64,000 nucleotides of DNA, taken from contig NC_069371.1 of the NCBI RefSeq assembly GCF_021730395.1, positions 70,400,001 through 70,464,000 on the forward strand, in the 5' to 3' direction. Positions 1 through 11,237 of this stretch are shown one piece after another. The DNA comes from Mercenaria mercenaria. Its lineage: Eukaryota > Mollusca > Bivalvia > Venerida > Veneridae. The notes under the pieces are model-generated. The model made no database searches, was not told the DNA's origin, and saw only the letters and a program-made list of their open reading frames with translations. Made by a program: the position numbers and the translations under genes. Numbering within the stretch: the first letter of the stretch is position 1; each line of letters starts with the position of its first letter.

Positions 1-510
1 TGAACCCAAGGATTGAGACAATTTTAGGCCCAAGGGACATGATTTGAATAAAATTGGTAGCGGGTCATTTCACAATGCTTTATGCCAAATATCTTCAGGT
101 TTTAGATATGAAGTTTTTCATATATGAAGGTTTTGAAGAAGTGGACCCCAGGGTGTGACCAATTATGGCCCCAGGGGCATGATATGAACAGTGTTGGTAG
201 AGGTACTACATATCAAATATCTAAGCTTCAGGCATTCAGATTTTTGACAATAAGATTTTTTTATGTTTTTCCTAAATAAGTCTATGTAAAACAGGAAAAC
301 TCAAAAGCGGTGTCAGTTAGACCCCAGAGACATGATTTGAACAAACTTGGCAAAGGACCACTGCTACATACCAAATATCTAATTCTTTGCTTTGAGGTTT
401 TAGGCAAGAACAATATCAATGTTTTTGTTATATCAAAGCTATGCAACACAAGTGAACCCCTGCGCGGGACCAATTTTGAATCTACTTTTAAGGGCATCAC
501 TTGAAAACAC
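1..510. repeat. Tandem-repeat core of a mollusc-type repeat, cut by the window edge
   Basis: Three or more diverged units of roughly 130-160 bp follow each other. Each carries a 'gaCCCCAGgGrCATGATTTGAA' type block, then 'TACCAAATATCT' and a T-rich spacer (blocks near 30-110, 165-235 and 322-400). The layout resembles the cores of the elements at 26.5 kb and 57.4 kb, but the unit sequence differs. The left end lies outside the window. Open frames here are short and sit in repeat units, so I call no gene. Confidence 0.55.
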
Positions 511-1247
511 CTAGCAACCTTGCTATTCGCATGTACAACTCAGTATTACTGTTTGTCTTTTAGGATCAAGGAGTCCGTGTTAATTTATAATGAACTTAGC
601 CGATCCTAGATATGATTTACTTCAAACTCGACCTGAACACATAATATAAGCGAAAAGGTACAACCAGAAACGAATCCATACTTACATTCCTTTAGATTTA
701 TTTATTGTTGTCTCATAAATCATCGTTGCGTATGTTTTTTGTTTAGAACGTGTTTACATAATAGTTCGGTAGGTCGGCACTTTACAATTCAGACATGGAC
801 AGGGTTAAAAGATGACACAAAATCCATATTTCTTTCAGTTCTATTTTTGCTGTCGTTGTTGTAACAGGTGGCTTTACTTGTGAGATGTAACGTAGATAAG
901 GCAACTAATTGTAGAGTTGGCAGTGAATAATGCTAGTTACGGCAGCCATCATTAAACTCTAAATTGTATGGCAAAATTTTGTTTCTGTATCTCATCTCCT
1001 TTTACACTGAAATTTAAACATGTCGGGATTAATCTTTTGATTGAACAATTTGATGTATAATAAAAATAATACAGTTTATTGAGTCTTCGTGAAAATTTCA
1101 AAAGACAAAGAGTTTGTATTAAACACTTACTTAAACAGTTCATAACTAAAATGTCATATCTATGAATGACTCTTTATTTTGTGTTTATTTAATATATATA
1201 TTCATTTAAAATCTTATGAATGATGTCAGTTAAAACGTACCATATAT

Positions 1248-1491
1248 CTATGTTGATTTGTTATGATATTTGATAATGATATCGACATATGTTATACTTT
1301 CTGGTAATTTGGGATCATTGAGTCCAATTACAGTATCCGAGGGACAAATTTCGTTCAGCCGATCATAGGGGCCATGAGGGGTGCTGCATATTTCAGGTCT
1401 CGGCGTTGTTATATTTTCTGTCCCTTTGGAACCATGGTGTACATTAGATATATCTGTGTAATATAATTCTACTAAAGTTGGTGATAGGGGG
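1248..1491 (-). CDS. Candidate last exon of an unidentified minus-strand gene (tyrosine-motif tail)
   Basis: On the minus strand a near-consensus branch point TGCTAAC is followed about 30 nt later by CTGTCACAG, then an open frame of about 80 codons to a TAG. The peptide contains the tyrosine motifs LYYTDI, GPYDRL and TYVDII and has no hydrophobic segment, resembling the cytoplasmic tail of an invertebrate receptor. AATAAA on the minus strand lies downstream near 1171-1188. The first base (1491) would complete a codon begun in an upstream exon, and I found no such exon to the right. Codon composition is richer in GC than the flanks. It could equally be a retained fragment of a dead gene; family not recognised. 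Confidence 0.3.
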
Positions 1492-1499
1492 CTGTGACA

Positions 1500-2841
1500 G
1501 GTATTCATTTATGTTTGCATCGTTAGCAGGCTTAATCAAACGGAGTTTGTTATCCCTTGTTTCGCGATATTTTATTGCGTCCAAATGATCTGTATAGATA
1601 TTTTCTCCAAATATTTTTTTCAAGGACTGATATGACAGAATAAGAAGAAATTGATAAATAGTTTCAAGCACGTGCACGTTACGATATAAAATGCTGCCAT
1701 TCTGTAAACAAGCCAAATGCAAGCTAATTGTTGATTTTGTAACCAAACTTTTCTCTACTTTTGTTGTTGTGTTTGTTGTTATTGTTGTCCTTGTCACCTT
1801 GTTAATCTATTTTATCATAAATTCATAGTGTTCAGTTATTTGTTAGAAAGTAACACGACAGCACACGTTTTTATTGTAACAAGCACGTCAGTTCAGAAGA
1901 AAAGCAAACTTGAAAAATTACGCCGAAAGGAATTACAAATATGACAGATAAAAATGTTAAAAGTTCTTTCTTCATAATTTTCATAATTTGCCTAATCTAT
2001 AATGATGGATCTGTGAAAATATTTCTGTCCTTATAATTGATGCATCTGTGCTATCCATTTGACGCTTATAGATTCTTGGGCCAAATGCATGAACAAATTA
2101 TGTTACATGCTTGTCAGTTTTACAAATGGATATATCAGTTAAATATTTATAAATGACTATAGCGTACTCTGTACCAGGTCTGAATAACTCGGTCAAGAAA
2201 CACACCTTAGGTCCAGAATTTAAGGAGCTAATACAACTTATCGGCTTTACCAGATAATATACTAGTACTTAAGCAAGTGTAAGAATAATGTTCACGTTTT
2301 TTTTAAATGTTACTACAATAGAACTTCTTTTTAGACAGTATATGGGGTCGTCAAGAGCGTTGTACATTCCAGTATCTCTCACGAATAGACTTACTTAAAC
2401 CGAGTTTCTATTATTTAGCTTGGTTGGGCGGTCAATTTTCTTACTACCACAACAGCAGTCTTTAAGTGCTTTTATGCAAGTAAAAAAACCTCCCCTTACT
2501 TGGACTCCGTACGGCTTTATCTTCTTGTTCTTGGGAACATTCAATTTTACTGTAAGAGAACGTTAGGGGTATTTCGTTACCTCCAATGAATAGACTCCGT
2601 CAAACCGAATGTGCTATTCTTTTGTTTGGTTGCACTCTGTTCCTCCAAAGAATCCGCTTATAGAATGTATTATATTCAGTGAAAATCTGCAAAGTCATGG
2701 AGAACATTTAAATTATGATAATAGCACACAAAGTACGGCATAAAATGCTATTATAATTCCTGTATATACATAACAAGAAGATATGAAACAACTAAAAATG
2801 ATGTTGTCTTTTGTCCATTATATTCTTCAAGTCTTCAAAAC
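1500..2841. other. No gene seen
   Basis: AT-rich single-copy-looking sequence. A minus-strand open frame at 1444-1797 has no splice support and overlaps the putative intron of the exon at 1248-1491. A short TTG-rich tract lies near 1757-1790. Confidence 0.5.
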
Positions 2842-3195
2842 CATATTGTACCTGTTAAATTCCGTATTGTACCTTACCGTATTGTATGCTGCCGGACTAC
2901 TTTCATTAATATGCATGACCTAACATAGTTCTATAAACAGCGCACACAAAAACTTCATTTAGTTCCATTTTAATATCGATAAATATTGAACATTTCGTTC
3001 AAGAACAAAACAAGAATAAAAATGGTAAAGGTATATAGTAAAAGGGTCATTATAACAAAAGCTAGATCTGGGATCTTGTATCGGCTCTCGTGGATTTTGC
3101 AAGGTCGGATCACACTCGGCGCTTGCGCGGCAAAATCCACTTAAGCCGAATACAGCATCCCAGATCGAGCTACAGTTATAATAACCCTATTATAT
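2842..3195. repeat. Copy 1 of a ~370 bp repeat ending in a GC-rich palindrome
   Basis: Same order of blocks as 4771-5141: two or three 'TTCCGTATTGTACC' motifs, 'TATGCATGACC', 'TCTATAAAcAGCGCACA', 'AATATCGATAAA', 'CAAGAACAAAACAAGAAT', then 'AAAGGGTCATTATAAC' and an imperfect palindrome around 'GATCACACTCGGCGCTTGCGC'-like sequence. The palindrome is shorter here than in the second copy. Probably a non-autonomous DNA element. Confidence 0.7.
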
Positions 3196-4770
3196 ACCAC
3201 TATATTTGTTATTGTATAGTATAGTATAGTTTTATTTGGTAAACATGTCCATTTCGTAGTAATATATACGATCCACACATTTTCAATAATTAAAAATATA
3301 TATTACTCTGCATTTAATAAATAAATAGAATAATTAAGACTTGTAATTTAAACATCACAGAACACAATCACAGAAAAATAAAAACATATAACTCATTTCT
3401 GCTTTAAAATAACCATCAGTTAAAATCAAATGTACTTTATCTGTGTATTTTGAAAAGAAATTTTAAATTAATTAAAACCAAAAAAATATTTGTCATGTTG
3501 TGCCAGGTTAGCCACTTAATTCCAACTGGTTCTTTATCCTTAATGGGTGATATGTTGTTCAATTAAACATTTTTCTCAACTCGTATAAGGTATTTCACCA
3601 AGAAACATAACCTTAGTTTATATTTTTAACAGATAAAGTGAAACTAAAAATAAAACACTGACACTATAAACAATCACGAAAGCCTTTAATGTCCTTATGT
3701 AATTTGCTGGGTCCACATATCTTTGGTTATACTTTAGTCAAAGATATATTTCTGGTTATTACTCTTAGATCATTGAATTCTCAATGGACCCGGGCCTCAT
3801 TCACTAACATCTGAAACCTCTAAAATCCCCGAAACTGTTCAGTAATTCTGAGAAATTTTTAAGTTCTTCTAAACTTGTGTGATAGAAAGGTCTGAAATAG
3901 ACTAAAATGTAGAAGGTAAAAGTTTCAATTTAATATATAAAATTTTCATTTCAGTTTATCAGCTGTTTGATTTTTAACCAATGGCCTTATGTAATATAAC
4001 TTATTATATATTATATAAGTGATTTATTGCATTGCAACTCTGGTTTAAATCTGATCATTTCACTATGAGATAACAAGATTACACCTGAACACGTGAAACA
4101 TATCAGTTAAGTATTTCTTATGAAAAGATACTTTGAAAACTTAGAAAAATATAGATATATACGGTACCTGATATCAAAATTTAACAGAAAGTTGAATGTT
4201 TAACCAATTTATTATTTATGAACTTGTGCGTGATGTTTGTGGGTAAAACAAATACATATATAAAAACAAACGCTTGTTTTACATTAAATTATATTTGTTT
4301 CACCCATGAATAATATATCATATTTTGCGCTTGTAAATGTATTTCATGTTATTCGGAAAAAAAGATATATCCTTTTGACCCATACTACATTGCGTGTCTC
4401 AATTTAGCAATGAAGTTGAAAATAACTAGGATGTGGTAAAGCTGTTCGTTTAATTATAAGGCAATGGTATTGTATAATTGTCTGTTAGTGAAAACAATGC
4501 AATTATTGTTGAATACTATGAAAGAATGGACATCAGAAAATTAAATTACGTAAATCCAAACAGGTGTAATGTATTTCCCAAACAAATGTTGAAGTACGGT
4601 AGCGATTAGATAGTAACGTGTAGATTATTTGACAAACGGTGTAGTCTACCACTGGATATGGAGCCGCTGTTTTGCGACAACCTATCGTATATTCTTTTAT
4701 TATATACCTATATAAATTCTGTAAAAAATCGGCTTGTATTTCACAATTAAATATGAACAGACAGACAAAA
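3196..4770. other. No gene seen; AT-rich spacer between the two repeat copies
   Basis: Very AT-rich. A (TATAG)n stretch followed by TTTTATTTGG at about 3214-3240 resembles a reversed retroposon 3' tail. Nothing else stands out. Confidence 0.5.
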
Positions 4771-5141
4771 ATTCCGTATTGTACCTTTTAAATTCCGTAT
4801 TGTACCTTCCGTATTGTATGATGCCGGACTATTTTCATTATTATGCATGACCCGACACATTTCTATAAATAGCGCACATAAAATTTCACTAAGTTCCATT
4901 TAATATCGATAAACATTGAAGATTTTGTTCAAGAACAAAACAAGAATCAAAATGGTAAAGGTATATAATAAAAGGGTCATTATAACAGTAGCTAGATCTG
5001 GGACTTTGTATTCGGCTCTCGTTGATTTTTGCACGGTCGGATCACACTCGGCGCTTGCGCGCCTCGTGAGATCCGATCTAGCAAAATCCACTCGAGCCGA
5101 ATACTGCATCCTAGATCAAGCTACTGTTATAATAACCCTAT
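4771..5141. repeat. Copy 2 of the ~370 bp palindrome-ended repeat
   Basis: Direct-orientation copy of 2842-3195. The 3' half (about 4972-5139) is a long imperfect inverted repeat: 'GGGTCATTATAACAGTAGCT' at the left and 'AGCTACTGTTATAATAACCC' at the right, with 'GTATTCGGCTC' opposite 'GAGCCGAATAC' further in. The centre is GC-rich (GGCGCTTGCGCGCC). The strand-symmetric open frames here are by-products of the palindrome. Confidence 0.75.
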
Positions 5142-6030
5142 TGTATGAGTCCGTGCAAATTAGAGCAACGTGTCTGTTTTAGGTGTGTTGAAAGTTGCTT
5201 TTACCGCTGCTGTCGCTGATTATAATATATAGTGGTGAAGACAATTTTACATATGAATTGTCTAAAGCTGTTGTTTATCCGAAAGCCAAAATAGGTACAT
5301 AAACAACGTGCTTATTTTAGACGCGTGTAACATCAGTTCAAATTTGATACGAGTTTATTTGTGATGTAGTAGATATTTAGTTATGACTTTAGCTACGGTT
5401 ATTAGTGATATCCTCTAACTGACAGTATTTTGTTTTGTAGATACTATTCAAACTGTAGGTTATATACTGGCATTATGTTTTCCTTTGTGATCATGGAGTC
5501 CACTCCATCACACTATTAGTAATTAAAGAAGTTCGCTTTAGACTGTGCAAGGTGTCTTGAGGGGTGTTGCACATTGACTGTCAAACAGAGTGTGCTATTA
5601 TTTTGATCGGTTGCAATGCTGTATAAAATAATGCTTTATCCTTTTTTCTGCAGTGACAGCCACTGTATTTCAATGTCATGCGTAGCGTACTCAGATGCAG
5701 TGACTCTGAACATTAAAAATTCTCTTCTGATAAAAGATAAAATACTTTTGAGTGCATCGACCGTTTTTATAGATATAGATAGCTCAAAGTAAGATAGATC
5801 GTTTTTTAAATTTGTTTCGCGCATGCGTATTTTTTACTTTCGATTTTGGAAATAGGGACGTAATTCTCTTCAACTCGTTGCAAATTCATTTTCTATTTGA
5901 ATGCCTTTGTCTAACGGATATCGATCTTGCTGACTTTGACCATTATATCACGGTGCGCAAGAATAAAAGATAAAAGAGAATTGAAAAAAAGTAAAGTACA
6001 CGTGCAATATAGTAAAAGTAAAGAAATAAA
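5142..6030. other. No gene seen
   Basis: AT-rich sequence with short open frames only, and no splice-flanked coding stretch recognised. Confidence 0.5.
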
Positions 6031-6915
6031 AGTAAAAGATTGCCCAGTTGTGATATTCCTCAAAAGACTATACATGCTGACCACGGCTCGCTGACCACTC
6101 CGGCTTGTGTGACGCTACCAGGAAAGTGTCTCCGCCGGCACAGCTCAGGAGTCTTGTCATTGAAAATACCACAACTGGAGGAAAGTCCCAATTTAGAAAG
6201 TTTGGGTAGATGGCCCCCTCTTTAAATGTGCCAATAAGAGAGCCTCAAGAAGGCCATTGCTGGATGGTTCTCGGGAAGATGCTGTATTTAAACTGATCGC
6301 TGGATGGTTGGTAAAGTTGGAACTAAATTTGGTGCCTTAATCCGGTCATGGAAGTCGTTAGTCTGAGGTATGCATCTGCTTGAATATCGATTAAGTTATG
6401 ATAGATCTTGTAGAGGATTGTGAGTTAAAGTTTAGTCCGCCTAGCTTCTAAAGTTTCCCAGCCAATGTCTTCAAGCATGGAGGAGACACTACTTGTGTTA
6501 TGATAGCGATTGAGTGCAAATCGGGCGGCTCGACGCTCTACCATTTGTTTGTTTTAGTTTCTGTCGAGACATACCGAAGCTTACGACGAAGAAAGCCCAG
6601 CATGTTGTTAGCTTTTTTGGTTATGCGATTTATGTGGATATTCCATGATAGATTGGACTTGATGTCTACACCGAGATACTTACTTGATGATTCTTCTGCT
6701 AGGGTGACACCTTTTAGTTGATATGAAAAAGTTAAAGGTTTTTTTTTCGATCTGGTTATTCTGAGATAGCTGCATTTCTTTGGGCGGAACTCCATACCCC
6801 ATTTATGTTCCCATTCTGCACGTTTGATCAGGTCCTTTTGAAGAGAGAGTTGATCTTGTTTAGAGTGGATTTGGCGATATACAATGGCATCATAGTCTGG
6901 TGCATGAAGTAAGGT
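6031..6915 (-). mobile_element. Remnant of a jockey/CR1-type LINE (C-terminal reverse transcriptase and 3' end)
   Basis: Reading the minus strand from about 6915, translation gives an RT palm-to-thumb segment: 'DAIVYRQIHSKQDQLSLQKD', then 'WGMEFRPKKC', 'SKYLGVDIKSNLSWNIHI' and 'ITKKANNMLGFLRRKLR'. These are hallmarks of the RT C-terminal part of jockey/CR1-group LINEs. The frame then jumps to 'VERRAARFALNRYHNTSSVS' and 'LEDIGWETLEARR', with the usual intervening 30-40 residues missing, so there is an internal deletion with a frame change. Everything 5' of the palm is absent. The 6031 end is approximate; 6031-6300 looks like the degraded C terminus and 3' UTR. Confidence 0.85.
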
Positions 6916-7269
6916 TGTCTGGAAGTTCGTTAATGAACATCAACATGAACAGCAAGTCACCAGAACAATAGCTTTCCGTGCACAAATGGTTTACATGAAC
7001 AATAGAAAGGGTGACACACCCGTGACATGAATAGCTTCATGTGAACAATTGTTTTATTTAAACAATAGAAAAAAGACTTGAAAATGGACAAAATAGAAAT
7101 TGTCAACTTTATGAATGAAAAACTGAACATTTTGTGTAACCGCTAATTCCTGTATAAAACCAAAGTTGCGGTTTAAGAGTATAGCCTTGTTGAAGATTTT
7201 TAAGCGCGTTTTTTTTTTGTATAGTTGATTAACTGCATTCCCTTCACACAATTTTACATCCAGTCGTTT

Positions 7270-7525
7270 GAAGTAATAACCAATGAGGTCAAAACTCGTC
7301 CTCCCTTGAAAATAAGTTACAATGAGTTAATGAGGGGTTCTCCCACCCTGGGATGAGGTAAAATGACTAAATAAGGAATTCCTCCTCCCTAGAAATGAGT
7401 AAAAATGAGTGAATGAGGGGTTCCTCCTTCCTGGAATGAGGTAAAATGAGTGAATCAGGGATTCCTCCTCATTAGGAAATGGGTTAAAAGTATTTATCTT
7501 CCATAGAAATGAGTTAAAACTGGGT
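7270..7525. repeat. Diverged short tandem repeat, period about 55-60 bp
   Basis: Four to five units each hold 'AATGAGTnAATnAGGGrTTCCTCCTC' followed by a 'CCTrGAATGAGgTAAAATGA' block. No coding potential. Boundaries are soft. Confidence 0.65.
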
Positions 7526-9727
7526 GTACTTTATCAGCAGATGCTCAAACTAAAGCCATGTATTTGCGATTAATAATCATACTGATCGTACTGTTGTACT
7601 ACACGTTCTGGTGCGAGTTCAAGACGTATCGAACAGAGCGTTTGACAAGAAATTGCTCAAGTTGTAGGTTACTTAGTGCTGCAATTTATCAAGCAAAAAC
7701 ATACAACGTAATCAAGTTATATCTTTGAAAGTAATCTACTGTGTGAAAAGTTCAGTCAAAGTACTTTTCAGATTTTGAACTTTATATGACCTAAAAGTGA
7801 CTCCTGACTAAATTAATTAATGAAGTCATTAGATTCTTCACCACACTTTGATCAAAGATGATTAGGCTAACACATTTAATCAAAATGTCTTTTGGTTTAG
7901 TTGTTTGTGTATATAGCTGTACTACTATCCACTTCTCCAATAGGACGGATGCCAAGTGTGCTGCCTTGTTACGAAGCATATGATAGTTGGTTCGATCCTA
8001 CGCTTCTCCGTCTAAAATTCCACTAACTTTACATCTTGCATGCTAAGGATCAAGGAAAGCCTCTTCCCACTACGATGTCTATCTTTATTCTGGATGGGTC
8101 GACCATATTGGTTACCGGTGGCTATTACAATTAACTTAGACACACCCAAATCATATAAACCACCGCCATTCCATCAATTGACCGCAGCCCAGTAACCAGT
8201 TCGGGATTAGTAACCGGAACATAGAAATCCAAGTGATGATTCTAGATCCGAAATTTCATTAATATATCGTGGGAACTTTGCAAGGACGCAGAAAATATAA
8301 TGATGGTCTGGCCGACCGAACTTGACAAAACAATAATGAAATAATTCATTGCTGTCAGTACTGAATCATATGCAGGAAAAAGCCGTGCACATAGATTCAT
8401 TGAAATACTGTCGAAATGTCACTTTTAAAGCATGTCTTAACATTGTCAGTGATAAATTAATTAGTTGCTAAAGTTTTTTTTTTAATTTATCAAAACATAA
8501 ACTGTTACTGACAATGACGCCACAATATGTCACAAAATACACGTATTACTAACTGCATTTCAAAGCAAAACCACACGCATTTAGTTTTATATATTGGCTA
8601 CCACGTGCTTTGTCTTTAAACATAACCTCAATCACCTTATAAAAGAAAACTCCAACATACAATACGTCTCTGTGATGTAATGCGTTTTAAGTGATATTGC
8701 TTATTAACAAAGACATTTGACCGAAAAAGCGACACTTTACAGTTTAATTAAAATATTTGTTCGGAAGAGCGTTTTCTTTTCAAAAACATATTTGTGTTCT
8801 TAAGGTATGGTAAACCCCTATTGACATTTGGTAATTTCCGTGCGGTTACGTATTCTTTACATGTGATTTCGGCATACTCGGACTGGTTGCTCGCATGAAA
8901 TACATTAGCAACCGAACAATGCTGAAAAAGCAATCGAGTATACGTAGTAGAACGTAACCCCATTACGGGTAGTAGAACGTAATGCCATTACGGGTCAATT
9001 ACCTTAAAATATCATAATTATGTTCATTGCCATAGATAACAGAAAAAATAGTTATTTTGATACCTCAAATAAAACTTCGACGACATTTCCTCTGAACATA
9101 AAAACAACTTCCCAGTAGTTCAAAACATATTTACGTTGCCCCTCTAGACATTACTTCAGACAATGTTTGGCAACTGTGTAAAACTTCTACCTTAACAAGT
9201 CAACTGGAAAAGTAACTGAAATCGCTCGGTCACGAAAATCTCCCGGAACGAATATAGATCTGCCAAGGGATGTAAAAACTAAATTGATTGAAAACTGTCT
9301 AGCCCGTTTCAAAATATGCAAAATTGCCCGATGAAAAAGCATCTTAAACCTGTCACTCAATTGACATTTATTATAAGATAAGTGTTTCGTTGCATCAACA
9401 TGTTATTGAACCATGAAGTAAGTGTTATTGTTTAATTATTTGTGTCTTGTGGTGTCTAGAATCAATTTAACATCCAGGCCATACATTTTGTACAGTTGTC
9501 TTTCTTTTAGCTTAATTATTTTGGATGTTTTAAGGTGCCTTTCATTAGAGTAATTTTACGTGTCTGAGTTACAGTGCATATTTGTCAAGATTTCTTCATA
9601 ACAGAAATGTGTTAACGCTCCTTTAGGTTCGTTATCATTAATATTAGATATTCCTTTTTTTTAGAATTCACGACGTTACTTATAAATTCCGGGATCAAAG
9701 GGACATTGCCTACGCCTTATTACTGTA
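7526..9727. other. No gene seen
   Basis: Mostly AT-rich. A 71-codon minus-strand frame at 8748-8963 lacks splice signals and homology I recognise. No repeat with clear ends found. Confidence 0.45.
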
Positions 9728-9744
9728 TCATCATCATCATCATC

Positions 9745-9786
<42 letters not shown>
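9728..9786. repeat. (ATC)n(ATT)n microsatellite
   Basis: About six ATC units run directly into about 14 ATT units, followed by ATTACTATCATATC. Confidence 0.95.
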
Positions 9787-9792
<6 letters not shown>

Positions 9793-9889
9793 ATCATGCT
9801 ATTGACATGTACATTCAAAAGCCTTGATACAAAAACACTCAGTCCAGTATACTTTTATGCCACCTTAAATAAATAGTTTCATAATTTTT

Positions 9890-10352
9890 GTTGAGTTTAA
9901 CGTCACACCGACACAATTATAGGTCATATGGCAACTTTCCAGATATTCCTGGTTGATAAACACTCAAGCGGTCCGTTTCACAAACTCTCCCTAGGACAAA
10001 GTTAAAACTTAGTGTCCACAAAAAAATATTTTAAGTCAAATTATTTTAAATGTTCTGCTGCTCCTAGAACATGAGTAGAACCAAGCTATGGTAGCTGTGT
10101 AATGAAATTGAATTAAAGACGTCTTTTTGTAATGATATAAGTAATATCATGAAAGAGATCATACCTAGGTGCTCTTCTGTGCATTATTTCAGACACTGTC
10201 GGGCGCCTTGGTAGAACCACCAACCTTTCCCAAACAGGCTGGGTGGCTTCCTCAAATGACGTATTCTACACCTCTAGCAAGGTTTCAAGCCCGCAGCAGT
10301 CAGAAGTAAGTGATTCAAAGACAGCGACCTTTACCACTCGGCCTCTTTAGAC
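9890..10352 (-). mobile_element. tRNA-Ser-like SINE, minus strand
   Basis: Read on the minus strand, the head 'GAGGCCGAGTGGTAAAGG' (A box) and 'GGGCTTGAAACC' (B box) start near 10352. The 3' end at 9890-9945 is 'CATATGACCTATAATTGTG' and 'CGTTAAAC', the same 3' end seen at about 11195 and 32600. Between about 9950 and 10135 lies sequence absent from the shorter copy at 10.99 kb, so the element probably carries an insertion or is a longer subfamily. Confidence 0.7.
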
Positions 10353-10987
10353 AAATACAGGTTAATCTCCCGTATGCAAATATACGCACCATTATAATGA
10401 GAATATATTCTGAAAATTGGGTAAAGTGTACGTCTTGACAATGCACTTTTCTCTCTTTCTGGGATGAATCAATGTTCTTTTCAGCTGTTAGACACTTAAT
10501 ATTTATATATATTGATAGGCAAGTCATTCATTAAGCGCATGAAAACATGACGTCAGAAATAAGTGTTCAAATACTGATTTTCAAGATATTCTAAAAGCCA
10601 GCAAGCACATTTTTATTACATACCCACTATAATAAGAATTTCTCCGAAAATGTAATAAACAAAACAAACTGACGCGCATTATTATTTTCCGCAAAAATGA
10701 CGTCAACTTGTTGTCGCAACGTGCGTGTGGACGCCATGGACGTCACGCGATTCTTTCCATTACAACGTTAATAAAACATTCCACGTCCGATATGAAAGCG
10801 TTCCACGTCATGATATGGAAAAATATTGCGGTCCTTTGAAACTCAACGGAAAATGATTTTAGGTATGTAATAAACTATGATATAGAACATACTATGAACA
10901 CCGCCGATTTATATAAGGGGTCATATAATAATAATCATTATTAACAAATGTATTAACATATCATAGAATCGTAATTTCGCCTGATGT

Positions 10988-11225
10988 CAGGGGAATTTGT
11001 AGCAGAGTGGGTAATGTCTCCGACTTTGAATCACTTGCCCCATCCAGCTGTAGGTTCGAAACTTCTGTTGAAGTGTAAAACGACGCCATCCTGAAGTCCC
11101 GCGGAAGGTAAGGGCACGATTGTGCCCGGAATAATGCCCATAGCGGCACATAGTGTCTTCCTCCACCATCAAAAGCTATAAAACTGCCATATGATCTATA
11201 ATTGTGTCTGAGTGACATTGTGATA
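10988..11225 (+). mobile_element. tRNA-Ser-like SINE, plus strand, old copy
   Basis: 'GTAGCAGAGTGGGTAATG' resembles a tRNA A box and 'GTAGGTTCGAAAC' a B box, with a Ser-type long variable region between them. The body reads 'CCTCCACCATCAAAAGCT' and ends with 'CATATGATCTATAATTGTGT', matching the 3' end of the minus-strand SINE at 9890. It abuts the truncated 5' end of the LINE that begins near 11238. Confidence 0.7.
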
Positions 11226-11237
11226 TTCGACACTTAA

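Noticed and set aside
3214-3260. LINE tail (TATAG)n
   Set aside because: Only the microsatellite-like end is visible; no retroposon body could be recognised next to it.
8748-8963. Minus-strand 71-codon frame with SEYAEITCKEY
   Set aside because: Tyrosine motif is suggestive, but there is no splice acceptor and no relation to the 1248-1491 exon; probably chance.
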